Assembly: GCF_014323705.1 (NCBI RefSeq)
Contig: NZ_JABVEC010000036.1
Span: forward strand, 1-64,000
DNA length: 64,000 nucleotides
Direction: 5' to 3'
Origin: Actinomadura alba
Lineage (GTDB): Bacteria; Actinomycetota; Actinomycetes; Streptosporangiales; Streptosporangiaceae
Part shown: one piece after another, positions 9,201-17,570 of the stretch
Layout: each line of letters opens with the position of its first letter
Position numbering within the stretch: the stretch's first letter is position 1
The notes under the pieces: model-generated
Seen by the model: only the letters and a program-made list of their open reading frames with translations
What the model was told of the DNA's origin: nothing
Database searches by the model: none
Program-made: the position numbers and the translations under genes

Positions 9201-9524
9201 TCAGAGAACTTCCCGGCTAGCTGGGCCTTGATGAAGCTGCGCGCGCTGCTTACTGCTGGTGGATGCCCCGAACCGAGTGACATGGTTGCCGAGCGCCTAG
9301 CCGGGCTCAGGCAGGAGTTCATGGCAGAGGCGGTCGCATGCACTTCTCTGCTCATCGACGCGCCCACCGACCCATGGTTCATCGATGCGTCTCGCAATGA
9401 AATCTCCGCAGTGCTCGCCGAAGGCGTAAAGGCGGACGATCCCGAGATTCGCAAAGTCGCGTCCGAGACGGTCAACAGGCTGGTCGCCCGCGGCCGCATA
9501 TCTTTCGCGCAACTCCTCAGCTGA
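6228..9524 (+). CDS. Large alpha-solenoid-like protein, unknown function
   Basis: A 1098-residue product with no signal peptide or membrane helix. Its composition (long runs of Leu/Ala-rich amphipathic helices) suggests a HEAT/ARM-like solenoid. Residues about 30-85 resemble an N-terminal helical region seen in large uncharacterised bacterial proteins (ASHLLSHLAREIDSGLRELL). Residues about 205-275 carry a motif block: a phenylalanine-rich GWFPLL...GGFF turn, then WPAGPYLVRMA, then TDNP, which I recall from other uncharacterised proteins of about 1000 residues. No Walker, protease, nuclease or methyltransferase motif was found. The product is acidic overall, with a D-rich linker near residues 645-660. 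The GTG/ATG choice near 6228 is not secure. It lies alone on its strand between inverted repeats. Confidence 0.75.
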   Translation: MTRSAMPEPPLSAASRQLDRRQLEVERLLRLMGGMLADAYADACVILTQQPRLATASHLLSHLAREIDSGLRELLTAMLPTKRQEHLDSLREEGSRDAPRRHVIAEICDFLGVPTENEVCRVWVSLEWHGRAHRGPLREPRTLDDRFLRSWNQFDYVLHEVARRFEASFLTALPLIDALAALTCPTKDDLARLKNQVPQSMVAMERFYAAAGPGWFPLLRRGGFFRNPANLRPDDAGMVTYVPWPAGPYLVRMAAEPKYAAEVITLFSELDTDNPQAGESAADVALVVSPKHAARLAAKLTQFLASFAQWALPSKASEVVVRLAAEGEQHAALTIVQALMPVPNRGAARRRFIPVALSAPVYIDLGMPIIVVLADLLCAADEDPDNDVTLAYSSMWRPVIERDRYRDSRDKVLSALRDAATAVAGSVNAAAVVEVLDGYEPIVFTRLSLHVLTRFPDLELVSARLTSAELFRSSEVAHEYTQLLRAGYRLLKPEDKVTIAGFIEAGPQWEASADDVERWKLGQLARFGDELPDELREPYETLVKRHGQPTQDDDPFEFAEWPGTHSPIDAAGIAELSDDELLSFLRTWQAPGGWRTPTVEGLRNQLEEAVAANPARFAALSPRFIDLAPDYGAAVLVALTRVLSADRPNPPGDDAPDDDDTWSTGAEPFGWDDVLDFAQAVIDTSRSQDDQQPQSDLYGLTWHDCCRNIAELLTAAMQRQWIHTTFAERVLALIRELAEDPRSRPGQQIVLDGDDPVAETLKTTRALALVAAMQFLQWISGDHDATAAPTASVEDVVALLNAHLDPAVDDSHAVRSVYGMYFGVLATLLGEWTHAHRAMIFSDGDDADLGSVAWQSFLRCNRPSEHTFRLLAEQYGKAVVDLTGRAADAEDHANRAASEAVAMLLDHLATLYGLGLIGLKSDTIIALFAEDVPVEYRARMLEICGQMLSNTAGPAPAIVERLQALWDWRADELDAGRTQVQELAGFGSWISSENFPASWALMKLRALLTAGGCPEPSDMVAERLAGLRQEFMAEAVACTSLLIDAPTDPWFIDASRNEISAVLAEGVKADDPEIRKVASETVNRLVARGRISFAQLLS

Positions 9525-9735
9525 TGCTTCGAGGGCGGTCACGCACGCCGCACGCTGGCGTTGATAGACATCATGAAATAGGGCAAGCGTGCATTAGAGC
9601 CTCGCGCAGCCGGTCATGGAACACGCTTCGCCTGCCGAACCCGGGCATGGAGGCTCCGGCACCTATGCCTATGAGGTCCCCGCCTGGCCCTCCGTGGACC
9701 TGTGCCGTGCCAATATCCGCGCATCGGTTGGGGGC

Positions 9736-9817
9736 ACCACACAGATGGCTGCATGATCGTCGGTATTGGTCGTCGCCTCTTGGCGTTCTGGCCTGTGCAG
9801 CAGGTGTTGCGCGGCCT
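9736..9817 (-). repeat. Dispersed repeat, copy 2 (inverted)
   Basis: The reverse complement reads AGGCGACGACC, a short variable part, then the core GATCATGCAGCCATCTGTGT, matching copy 1. The orientation is opposite to copies 1 and 3, so copies 1 and 2 bracket 5.04-9.74 kb as inverted repeats. It sits between the stop of the large solenoid gene and the 3' end of the MMPL gene. Confidence 0.58.
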
Positions 9818-9820
9818 GTA

Positions 9821-12019
9821 TCAGCCGGGGGTAGCGGTCTGCCTGGAGGGCCACCAGTTTCGCTCGCCGAGCGTCACCGCGATAGCGGGGACGAGCAGGG
9901 CCCGGACGAGGAAGGTGTCGGCGAGCAGGCCCAGGGTGACCACGAAGCCGATCTGAAACAGCGCCTCCATCGGAACCGCCATCAAGGTCGCGAAGGTGGC
10001 GGCCAGCACGAGGCCAGCGGAGGTGATCACGCCGCCGGTTCGCTCAAGGGCCTCCGTCACCGCGCGGCGTGTCTCGTGCTGTCGACGCAGCTCGCTGATC
10101 CGGCTGAGGAGAAACACGTTGTAGTCGACGCCCAGGGCGACGAGGAAGATGAATGCGTACAACGGCAGGCTTGGATCTGAGGCCGGCTGGCCGAGGATGT
10201 GGGTGAAGATGAGGGAACTGACGCCGAGGGCGAAGCCGAAGGAGAGGATCACGGTCGCGATCACGTAGAGCGGCATCACCACCGCGCGCAGGAGCAAAGT
10301 GAGGACGAGGAGGATCAGGGCAAGGCTGACCGGGACGATCAGCCTGGTGTCACGCCAGAGTGCCTGGCGGGCATCGTAGTTCTCGGCCACGGTCCCGCCG
10401 ATCAGGACGGTCCGGCCGTCGGCCGCGCGGTCAGCGATCTCGCGTAGCGCTGGGACGGTGTCGGTGGCCCGCTCTGAGAACGGATCCATCCGCAGGTCTG
10501 CATCGAAGATGAGCAAGTTCGTCGCGGACCTTCGCTGGCCTTGCGCCTCCGCATCCAGGAAGCCGCCGTCCGCCGCGACCGACCTGGCCACCGCGTGCAT
10601 GTCGGCGACGGGTGTGTGCGTGCCTTCGGTGAGAGCGCTCTGGACCTTCCCGCTTGCCTCGTCGGCTACGACGATGCGAAGCGGCGCCGCCCGGCCGGGG
10701 ATGAAGTGGTCGCGGATCACCTGTTGGCCGCGGACCGAGTCCGGCGCCTCGCGGAAGGACTCGGAGAAGTCGAGCGCCGGACGCCCGCCGATGTTGGCCA
10801 GCGCGCCCGCAGCGAGGAGAGCGGTGACCGCTGCAGCGATCACTCCAGGGCGCGCGTGTACGAGGCCCGCGACGCGCCCCCAAAACGTGACTGTACGTGC
10901 GGACTCGGGCTCGCGGCGGGGAATCGCGGGCCAGAACGCCCGTCGTCCGAGGGCGGTGAGCACTGCGGGCAGGAGCGTCAGACCGGCACAGACCATGATC
11001 GCAACACCGAGGGCGAGGATCGGGCCCATCTCGCGCGTGGCGTTGAAGTCGGCAATGGCGAGGACCAGCATCGCGCCGACGACGATTGCTCCGGCGGAGA
11101 AAATCGCCGGGGCGGTGCGCTGGGCGGCGGCGACCATCGCCTCCTCGACGTCCCGCGCCCGGCGCAACTCGTCGCGAAACCGCGCCACGATCAGCAGACA
11201 GTAGTCGGTGCCCGCGCCGAACATCAATACGATCAGGATCGCGGTCGTCTGGCCGCTGACCTCGGTGAGGCCAACGGCGACGAGGCCGTAGGCGAGGCCG
11301 GCGGAAACGAGATAGGCGAGGGCGACGACGGTCAGCGGTACCAGAGCAACCAGCGGCGAGCGGTAGGTCGCGAGCAGCAGGAGCAGCAGCATGACGACCG
11401 TGACTGTCAAGAGGGTCTCGTTGATCCCTTTAACCGCAGCACTTCGATCGGCCTCGAAGCCGGCACGGCCGGTGACGAAGGCCCTCAATCCGCTCTCGTC
11501 GCCGGCGGCCGGCGGGACGACCTCGCGGATTGCCGCGACGGCCTGCTCGATGGCGGGCGTCGAGTCGTCGGTCATCAGGACTGTGCCCAAGATGACGCTG
11601 TTGTCGGGTGAGGTGAGCAGCGAGCCGCCCGGGCTCATGTCGAGCGGATCGGTCTCGCCGCACGCGCGCTGGTACGGGGTGGCGACCATCGTCAAGTTCG
11701 GGATCGCGCCGGACCGGCACAGCGCGAGGGCGTCGGCGTCGGCGCGCCGCCCGTCGTCCGCTGTGATCCCACCCTCGCGGAAGTAGGCGATCACCGCCGC
11801 TGTCTCGTTGCCGCGCCGGAACCGCTCGTTGATGATCTGCTTGGCCTCCGCCGACTCCGATCCCCGGACGAGGAAGGTCTCGCTCTCGTCGGCGGCCCGC
11901 TCGCTGAGCCTGGCTTGTAGCGGCACCGCGAGCATCGCGAGCGCAAGCCACACCGCGATCACGACCCACCGTGACCGTCGACCGGCGGCGATTACGGAAG
12001 CCCTGGTGAGAGGTCGCAT
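9821..12019 (-). CDS. MMPL-family (RND) transporter
   Basis: A roughly 732-residue membrane protein with the MMPL/RND layout: one N-terminal helix, a large extracytoplasmic loop (residues about 40-180), a block of five helices containing GAGTDYCLLIVARFRDEL, a second helix and loop, and a final helix block containing ALGVDYNVFLLSRISEL. These GxGxDY motifs in the two transmembrane halves are hallmarks of proton-driven MMPL exporters of lipids and lipophilic compounds. I take the ATG at 12019, just downstream of the stop of the lipoprotein gene; a TTG at 12049 would overlap that gene. The substrate is unknown. The linkage to an inhibitor-like lipoprotein is unusual. Confidence 0.9.
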   Translation of the reverse strand: MRPLTRASVIAAGRRSRWVVIAVWLALAMLAVPLQARLSERAADESETFLVRGSESAEAKQIINERFRRGNETAAVIAYFREGGITADDGRRADADALALCRSGAIPNLTMVATPYQRACGETDPLDMSPGGSLLTSPDNSVILGTVLMTDDSTPAIEQAVAAIREVVPPAAGDESGLRAFVTGRAGFEADRSAAVKGINETLLTVTVVMLLLLLLATYRSPLVALVPLTVVALAYLVSAGLAYGLVAVGLTEVSGQTTAILIVLMFGAGTDYCLLIVARFRDELRRARDVEEAMVAAAQRTAPAIFSAGAIVVGAMLVLAIADFNATREMGPILALGVAIMVCAGLTLLPAVLTALGRRAFWPAIPRREPESARTVTFWGRVAGLVHARPGVIAAAVTALLAAGALANIGGRPALDFSESFREAPDSVRGQQVIRDHFIPGRAAPLRIVVADEASGKVQSALTEGTHTPVADMHAVARSVAADGGFLDAEAQGQRRSATNLLIFDADLRMDPFSERATDTVPALREIADRAADGRTVLIGGTVAENYDARQALWRDTRLIVPVSLALILLVLTLLLRAVVMPLYVIATVILSFGFALGVSSLIFTHILGQPASDPSLPLYAFIFLVALGVDYNVFLLSRISELRRQHETRRAVTEALERTGGVITSAGLVLAATFATLMAVPMEALFQIGFVVTLGLLADTFLVRALLVPAIAVTLGERNWWPSRQTATPG

Positions 12020-12032
12020 CGGGTCGCCGACC

Positions 12033-12437
12033 CTAGAGCCCACCGCCAACGCCCTCTACGTAGCGGACGGCGCCATGCTCGACGTAGACGTAGATCCTCG
12101 TCGGGTCGATCTCCATCGGCACGGGTCGGCTCTTGCCGTCCTCGCGCGCAACGATGATCTCGCAGTCGTGACGGGCCGCCTTCTCACGCGCCTCCGTGAG
12201 TTCCTTCCCGAGCAGCTCCGCCGTATTGAAGGCGTTCTTCGCGGGCTTGTACTGGTTGGCACCCCTCTGCTGTCCCGTCTCCACCATCGGGCATTGAAGC
12301 GCGGTCAGATCGCGCTCCCGCGTCTTCGCCTCGCCGGAATCGCCGCTACATCCCGTCAGAGCCAGCGCCCCGACGGTGATCGCGACTGTGGGCGCAGCAA
12401 CGCTGAGAAGCCGCCTGTGAACCCTCTGCCCGCTCAT
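12033..12437 (-). CDS. Lipoprotein with I78 inhibitor-like domain
   Basis: A 134-residue product with a lipoprotein signal peptide: arginines near the start, a hydrophobic core, and the lipobox LTGC with the lipidated Cys about residue 30. The C-terminal part resembles the small peptidase-inhibitor I78 fold: a helix (LGKELTEAREKAARH), then VP-x4-DPTRIYVYVEHGAV with the characteristic DP/DR-x-I-x-V-x-V turn. I78 proteins typically inhibit subtilisin-like proteases; activity here is inference. It is followed after 13 bp by the MMPL gene on the same strand, so the two are probably co-transcribed. Confidence 0.7.
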   Translation of the reverse strand: MSGQRVHRRLLSVAAPTVAITVGALALTGCSGDSGEAKTRERDLTALQCPMVETGQQRGANQYKPAKNAFNTAELLGKELTEAREKAARHDCEIIVAREDGKSRPVPMEIDPTRIYVYVEHGAVRYVEGVGGGL

Positions 12438-12477
12438 AGATGGGGACGCTAGCTATTGAAACCGTCTCGTTCAAGAC

Positions 12478-12550
12478 AACTAACGTCATTCCCGACAGAA
12501 CTAACGTTTTAGATCAAAGTTACTTCCCTTTCAGACAGCACAACTTACGT
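12478..12550. promoter_or_regulatory. Phased direct repeats AACTAACGT in a divergent promoter
   Basis: Three direct repeats AACTAACGT, AACTAACGT and AACTTACGT end at 12486, 12507 and 12550. The intervals of 21 and 43 bp are close to two and four helical turns. Each is preceded by GACA at a short distance. They lie in the 260-bp AT-richer gap between the divergent lipoprotein/MMPL operon and the secreted dehydrogenase gene, which fits binding sites for an activator or repressor on one DNA face. The regulator is not identified. Confidence 0.4.
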
Positions 12551-12696
12551 CTCTGAGTGTCTAAAGTTCCGCATTTCCAGACGAAAGCTCTTGACAACGA
12601 ATCAAAAGGAGATCACGTTCAACCTTCAGGCGGTCGCACCATGTCGCTCCGATCGCGGGGCTGGTCGCTGCCACATTCGGAGAGGAAGTGAGTGGC

Positions 12697-15600
12697 ATGC
12701 GGAACGCCGCGCGGCCCGCGCGGAGTGTGAGGCGTTCTGTTATCGCGCTGATCGCGGTCGCCGCTCTTGGGGCTCAGATGCTCGCCCCGGCGGCCACTGC
12801 CCAAGCGACGAGCACCCGACGGGCTCCTAGTATCCATCCGGCAACTGCTGCCCCGGCGACGAGCGCCCTCCCTGCGGCTCCTGCCCAGGCTGAGGGCAAG
12901 AGGGTCCTCATCTACACCGGTACGACCGGGTACCGGCACACCGATGCGATCAACAACGGTCGCCCAGTGCTGCAGGCCGCTCTCAAGGACGCAGGCTATG
13001 AGGTCGACTGGGAGGACTGCGATAACAACGGTGGCGGCCCGAACAACTGCAACCACCCGGACAAGAATCCCCGGATCTTCACTGACGAGAACCTGGCCCG
13101 ATACGACGCGATCGTGCTCCTGAACGCGTCGTGGTCGTGGGCCGGCGGTGGGCGGTCCGGACCGCTCCTCGACCATCACCAGCGCGAGGCGTTGATCCGC
13201 TTCACCCAGCACGGCGGCGGGATCGCGGCCGTGCACAACATGACTGACGCCGCCGCCGGCGTGTCCGCGTGGGACTGGTGGGACGGCGGGCCGGACAGCG
13301 TCGTCGGCACGACGATGCTCGGCCACTCGAGTGGGTCTTCGACCGGCAACGCTGCGACCGTCCAGGTCGCCGACCGCAACCACCTCTCTACCAAAGACCT
13401 GCCCGACACCTACAAGATCGCCGACGAGCACTACAACTTCGCCCGCAACGTCCGGGGTGACCACCACGTGCTCGCGACCTTCGACGAGCGCACCTACAAC
13501 ACCGGCACCCACTCAATGGGCCAGGACCACCCCACAACGTGGTGCAAGCTCTACGACGGCGGCAGCGTCAAGGACGGCACCGGCAACCCACGGCCCTACA
13601 ACGATGGGCGGACCTGGGTGACCTCGCAGGGCCACTACGGCGTGCGTTACACCGAGAACGGCGGCGACAACCCGCTGATCAAGCAGATCGTCGGAGGGGT
13701 GCGCTGGGTCGCCGGCGAGGGAAAGAAGACCGACTGTTCTGGCACCGTGTGGTCGAACTTCACCCGTACGACCCTGGTCGACAATGTGAACGGCCCGATG
13801 GCTCTCGACGTGGCGCCGGACGGCAAGGTCTACTGGACCGAGATCGGCTCCAAGCAGGGGTACGAGTCCGAGGGCTACGTGAAGATGTACGATCCGAACG
13901 GCCCGCCGAACAACTCGACCACGGTCGCGACGATCCCGACCCGCGCCGACCACGGCAACTCCGAGGACGGCGTGCTGGGAATGAGCCTGGAGCCGGGCTT
14001 CGACCTATCGAAGCCGTCCAAGCACGACATCTACGTCTACTATTCCCCGCGTAACCCCGGCGACTGGCCGACCACCGGCGACCAGCAGTCGGTCGGCTAC
14101 AACCTGATCAGCCGCTTCACGCTGAACAAGACCGGCACCGCGTTCGAGCCCGCACCAGGCGGGCCGAAGCACCAGGACCCGGCACATCCATACAAAGAGC
14201 GGCAGATCTTGCGCGTGCCCAAAGCGAAGATCTCGGGCAAGCCCTCCGGTTTCCCAGGTGGCCCCACCGACAACGGCCCCGGCCATGTCGGCGGTGCGAG
14301 CCTGGTGTTCGACTCCGAAGGCAACCTCTACGTCGGCGTCGGCGACGACGTTTCCCCGAACGCGCCCGGCCACAACCGCTACGCGCCGATGGACCATCGC
14401 GCCTCGGAGCGCTGGGACGCGCGCAAGACGGCGGCCAACACCGCCGACCTGCGCGGCAAGATCCTGCGCATCAAACCGCGCGAGGGTCCGCCGCAGACCC
14501 CAGGGCGCGCACCCGATCCCGGCCTGGACAAGACCTACACGGTCCCGAAGGGCAACATGTTCGCGCCGGGGACCCCGAACACCCGACCGGAGATCTACGG
14601 CATGGGCTTCCGGCAGCCGTTCACGGTGCACACCGACCCCGCGAACCCGGGTTCGGTCGTCGTCGGCGAGTTCTGCCACGACAACTCGGTGGACCAGCCC
14701 AACCGCGCCCCGGCCGGCGTCTGCGAGTGGAACAAGGTCGACGGACCCGGCTTCTACGGCTGGCCGTTCTGCGTCGGCGATAACTCGAAGATCAACACCA
14801 CCTGGCGCTGGAACTACGAGGCCAACTCCTCAACCGATCAGCAGTACGACTGCTCGCTCGACAAGCTCCCGGCCGACCTGAACTGGGCGCCGCCGGGCGG
14901 TAGAAATTCGCAACCCACATTCGAAGGCGCCGATGAGATCCCAGGTCCCGCGAAACCAGCGACGATCTGGCGCAAGTACCCCGGCAACCCCGGCGGTCAG
15001 GATCCGAAGGCCTTCGGCGACCTGGGTGCCGGGGGGATGCAGCCGGTCACCGGCCCGGTCTACCGGTACAAGGACAGCCACGGTCCCGGCGCCTTCCCGC
15101 CCTACTACGACGGCTCGTGGCTGATCACTAACCGTGGCACCGACAACGGGTTCTGGAAGGAGGTCCGCCTGCGGGAGGACGACAACCAGATGCTCCGGGT
15201 CAACGACTGGCTGCCTGTCAACCACTTCGGCACGCCGAACAACAGCTTCGTGATCCCGAGCAGGTTCGGGCCCGACGGCGCGCTCTATATGGGGCGCTGG
15301 ACCTTCGGCTGCTGCCGCAACCAGATCAACCCCGAAATGAAGATGCAGTTGATCAAGGTCGAGTTCACGCCCGAGGCCGACCAGTGCAAGGACACCCAGG
15401 CACCGACGGTCTCGCACCAGATCCAGGGCCAGGCCGATCCCGACCAGCAGAATACCTATATCGACTCGGCCACGCTCGGACTCACCGCCAACGATGTCGG
15501 CTGTGCCGGTGTGGACAAGGTCGAGTACCGCGTCAACGGCGGAGCGTGGACCACCTACGGCGGGCCGGTCCCGTTCAACGACGCGGGGACGTACACGGTC

Positions 15601-16014
15601 GACTATCGAGCCACCGATCGCCTTGGGAACACCTCCGAGCCAAAGAGCACCATCTTCACGGTGCGCGACGGCGGCGGGACGCTCCCCACGACGTGCGACA
15701 TCTACGCCACGGGCGGGCAGTGGAGTCCCAATAACTGCAAGATCAGCCGCGGCGGCACCGTCACCTGGCGCTTCAACGAGCCGGACGCACGGTTCCCGCA
15801 CGATGTCTGGCTCGTGCCGCCCGGCGGCAATCCGGACCCGAACGGCGGCGACATCTTCCAGGTCACCAACGGACCTGTCCCGCCGGGAGGTCCGCCGGTC
15901 TCATACACCTTCGATCGGGAAGGGACCTGGACGGTCATCTGCAGGCTCCACTCCGGCTACGGCGGCGGGCAGTGGGTCGGCATGGTCGCGACAGTCACGA
16001 TCGGAGGAGGATGA
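12697..16014 (+). CDS. Secreted ThuA / PQQ-type sugar dehydrogenase / cupredoxin fusion
   Basis: A 1105-residue exported protein. An Arg-rich N-terminus, a hydrophobic core and ATAQA give a signal peptide of about 38 residues. In order: a ThuA-like domain (about 65-340; VLIYTGTTGYRH and HGGGIAAVHN motifs); a glucose/sorbosone-dehydrogenase type six-bladed propeller (about 345-890, with GPMALDVAPDGKVYWTE and GHVGGASLVFDSEGNLYVG); an Ig-like domain (about 905-985); and a plastocyanin-like domain (about 990-1100) with all four type-1 copper ligands visible (His in FPHDVW, Cys and His in ICRLHSGY, Met in WVGMVA). The likely role is extracellular oxidation of a sugar with electrons passing to the copper site. 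The ATG at 12697 has GAGGAAG nine bases upstream; a GTG at 12688 overlaps the ribosome site. Confidence 0.88.
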   Translation: MRNAARPARSVRRSVIALIAVAALGAQMLAPAATAQATSTRRAPSIHPATAAPATSALPAAPAQAEGKRVLIYTGTTGYRHTDAINNGRPVLQAALKDAGYEVDWEDCDNNGGGPNNCNHPDKNPRIFTDENLARYDAIVLLNASWSWAGGGRSGPLLDHHQREALIRFTQHGGGIAAVHNMTDAAAGVSAWDWWDGGPDSVVGTTMLGHSSGSSTGNAATVQVADRNHLSTKDLPDTYKIADEHYNFARNVRGDHHVLATFDERTYNTGTHSMGQDHPTTWCKLYDGGSVKDGTGNPRPYNDGRTWVTSQGHYGVRYTENGGDNPLIKQIVGGVRWVAGEGKKTDCSGTVWSNFTRTTLVDNVNGPMALDVAPDGKVYWTEIGSKQGYESEGYVKMYDPNGPPNNSTTVATIPTRADHGNSEDGVLGMSLEPGFDLSKPSKHDIYVYYSPRNPGDWPTTGDQQSVGYNLISRFTLNKTGTAFEPAPGGPKHQDPAHPYKERQILRVPKAKISGKPSGFPGGPTDNGPGHVGGASLVFDSEGNLYVGVGDDVSPNAPGHNRYAPMDHRASERWDARKTAANTADLRGKILRIKPREGPPQTPGRAPDPGLDKTYTVPKGNMFAPGTPNTRPEIYGMGFRQPFTVHTDPANPGSVVVGEFCHDNSVDQPNRAPAGVCEWNKVDGPGFYGWPFCVGDNSKINTTWRWNYEANSSTDQQYDCSLDKLPADLNWAPPGGRNSQPTFEGADEIPGPAKPATIWRKYPGNPGGQDPKAFGDLGAGGMQPVTGPVYRYKDSHGPGAFPPYYDGSWLITNRGTDNGFWKEVRLREDDNQMLRVNDWLPVNHFGTPNNSFVIPSRFGPDGALYMGRWTFGCCRNQINPEMKMQLIKVEFTPEADQCKDTQAPTVSHQIQGQADPDQQNTYIDSATLGLTANDVGCAGVDKVEYRVNGGAWTTYGGPVPFNDAGTYTVDYRATDRLGNTSEPKSTIFTVRDGGGTLPTTCDIYATGGQWSPNNCKISRGGTVTWRFNEPDARFPHDVWLVPPGGNPDPNGGDIFQVTNGPVPPGGPPVSYTFDREGTWTVICRLHSGYGGGQWVGMVATVTIGGG

Positions 16015-16038
16015 GTTAAGGCCTGATGGCCTGATGGC

Positions 16039-16081
16039 CTGGTGGTCGGGCCCGGACACGCGGTCCAAACTCGACCACCAG
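16039..16081 (+). terminator. Hairpin after the secreted dehydrogenase gene
   Basis: A perfect 10-bp inverted repeat CTGGTGGTCG / CGACCACCAG with a 23-nt loop lies 25 bp after the stop codon. There is no U-run, as is common in actinomycetes. It is preceded by a short tandem of GATGGCCT units. It suggests the secreted gene ends its own transcript before the sugar operon. Confidence 0.5.
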
Positions 16082-16382
16082 ACCCAGGCCTCTCCTCCTC
16101 CCCGAATTCGGTGCTGTGGCGGGTCGCCTACCAGCAACTCCCCGGGCGGCCTACCTCGCTGCTGTTCGTAGACGGCCGGCACCCGGCGCAGGCATCTGGT
16201 GTTGAAGAGTCCTCGATCGCGAACCGAGCTGGGACCCGAGATCCGCGGCCCCGGCTACCGCTGCTCGCCGCCTCCCGCCGAGGTTGTGCTCTTTGCGCCG
16301 GTCGGCGACGCGGCCCGACTCAGTGGCGACCACGTCTTCTCCGCCGACCAGTTGCCGGAGCCGACACGAAAGGGAATCCCAG

Positions 16383-17570
16383 GTGACAACGCAGGACAGC
16401 GCGACGGCCCGAACGCGCGCCCACCTCGCCACGGCCGATGCGAGGCTCGGCATCGGCATGGTCGGTTACTCCTTCATGGGCCGCGTCCATTCGCATGCCT
16501 GGCGTAACGTCGCCGCGTTCTTCGACACGCCGTACCGGCCCGTGCTGGCCGCGATCGCCGGGCGCACCGGCCCCGACGTGCGTGCGGCTGCCGACCGGCT
16601 GGGCTGGGCGACGGCGGAGACGGACTGGAAGGACCTGATCCACCGGGACGACGTGCACCTCGTAGACATCTGCACGCCTGGCGACTCGCACGCCGAGATC
16701 GCCGTGGCCGCGCTGGCGGCCGGCAAGCATGTGCTGTGTGAGAAGCCGCTCGCCAACACCCTCGCCGAGGCAGAGGCCATGGCCGCTGCGGCGGACACGG
16801 CCCGCGCCCATGGCATGCGCGCGATGCTCGGCTTCAACTACCGGCGGGTCCCCGCAGTGGCGCTGGCCCGTCGGCTGGTCGCCGCCGGCCGCCTCGGCAC
16901 GATCCGCCATGTACGGGCCCACTACCTGCAGGACTGGCTGGTCGATCCGGAGTCACCGCTGGTGTGGCGGCTCGACAAGGAACGCGCGGGCACCGGGGCG
17001 CTGGGCGACATCGGCGCGCACATCATCGACACGACGCAGTTCATCACCGGCGACCTGCTGACCGGCGTCACCGCGCTCACCGAGACCTTCGTCAAGGAAC
17101 GTCCGCACCCGGACGGCACGGCCCGCGGCCCGGTGACCGTGGACGACGCGGCGGTCTTCCTGGGCCGTACCGAAGGGGGCGCGCTGGCCACCTTCGAGGC
17201 GACGCGGTTCGCGACCGGACGGAAGAACGCGCTGCGAATCGAGGTCAACGGCTCAGCGGGCAGCCTGGCCTTTGACTTCGAGGCGATGAACGAGCTGTGG
17301 TTCTGCGACGCGGCCGACGACCTCGCGGGGTTCCAGCGGATCCTGGTGACCGAGGCCGACCACCCCTACGCGGGTGCCTGGTGGCCGCCCGGGCACCTGC
17401 TCGGCTGTGAGCACACCTTTACGCACGAGGTCGCCGACCTGCTGACCGCGATCGGCACGGGCACCGACCCTGATCCCTCGTTCGCCGACGGGCTGCAGGT
17501 GCAGCGGGTCCTGACCGCCGTCGCAGACAGTGCCGCCGGCGGCGGCTGGATCCCGATCGGAGGTTCGTGA
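16383..17570 (+). CDS. Gfo/Idh/MocA-family sugar dehydrogenase
   Basis: A 395-residue NAD(P)-dependent oxidoreductase. The Rossmann nucleotide motif GMVGYSFMGRVHSHAW lies near residue 25, the EKP motif (LCEKPLANT) near residue 120, and the C-terminal alpha/beta domain carries GALGDIGAHIID, with the histidine typical of the active site. The family oxidises sugars or inositols, often to 3-keto sugars. The GTG at 16383 has AAAGGGA seven bases upstream; the longer frame from 16284 has no such signal. It is the first gene of an operon in which every following junction overlaps or nearly overlaps. Confidence 0.9.
   Translation: MTTQDSATARTRAHLATADARLGIGMVGYSFMGRVHSHAWRNVAAFFDTPYRPVLAAIAGRTGPDVRAAADRLGWATAETDWKDLIHRDDVHLVDICTPGDSHAEIAVAALAAGKHVLCEKPLANTLAEAEAMAAAADTARAHGMRAMLGFNYRRVPAVALARRLVAAGRLGTIRHVRAHYLQDWLVDPESPLVWRLDKERAGTGALGDIGAHIIDTTQFITGDLLTGVTALTETFVKERPHPDGTARGPVTVDDAAVFLGRTEGGALATFEATRFATGRKNALRIEVNGSAGSLAFDFEAMNELWFCDAADDLAGFQRILVTEADHPYAGAWWPPGHLLGCEHTFTHEVADLLTAIGTGTDPDPSFADGLQVQRVLTAVADSAAGGGWIPIGGS

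Noticed and set aside
10541..11611. 356-codon plus-strand frame inside the MMPL gene
   Set aside because: It is fully antisense to a well-supported transporter, its translation is charged low-complexity, and it matches no family; typical of high-GC antisense frames.
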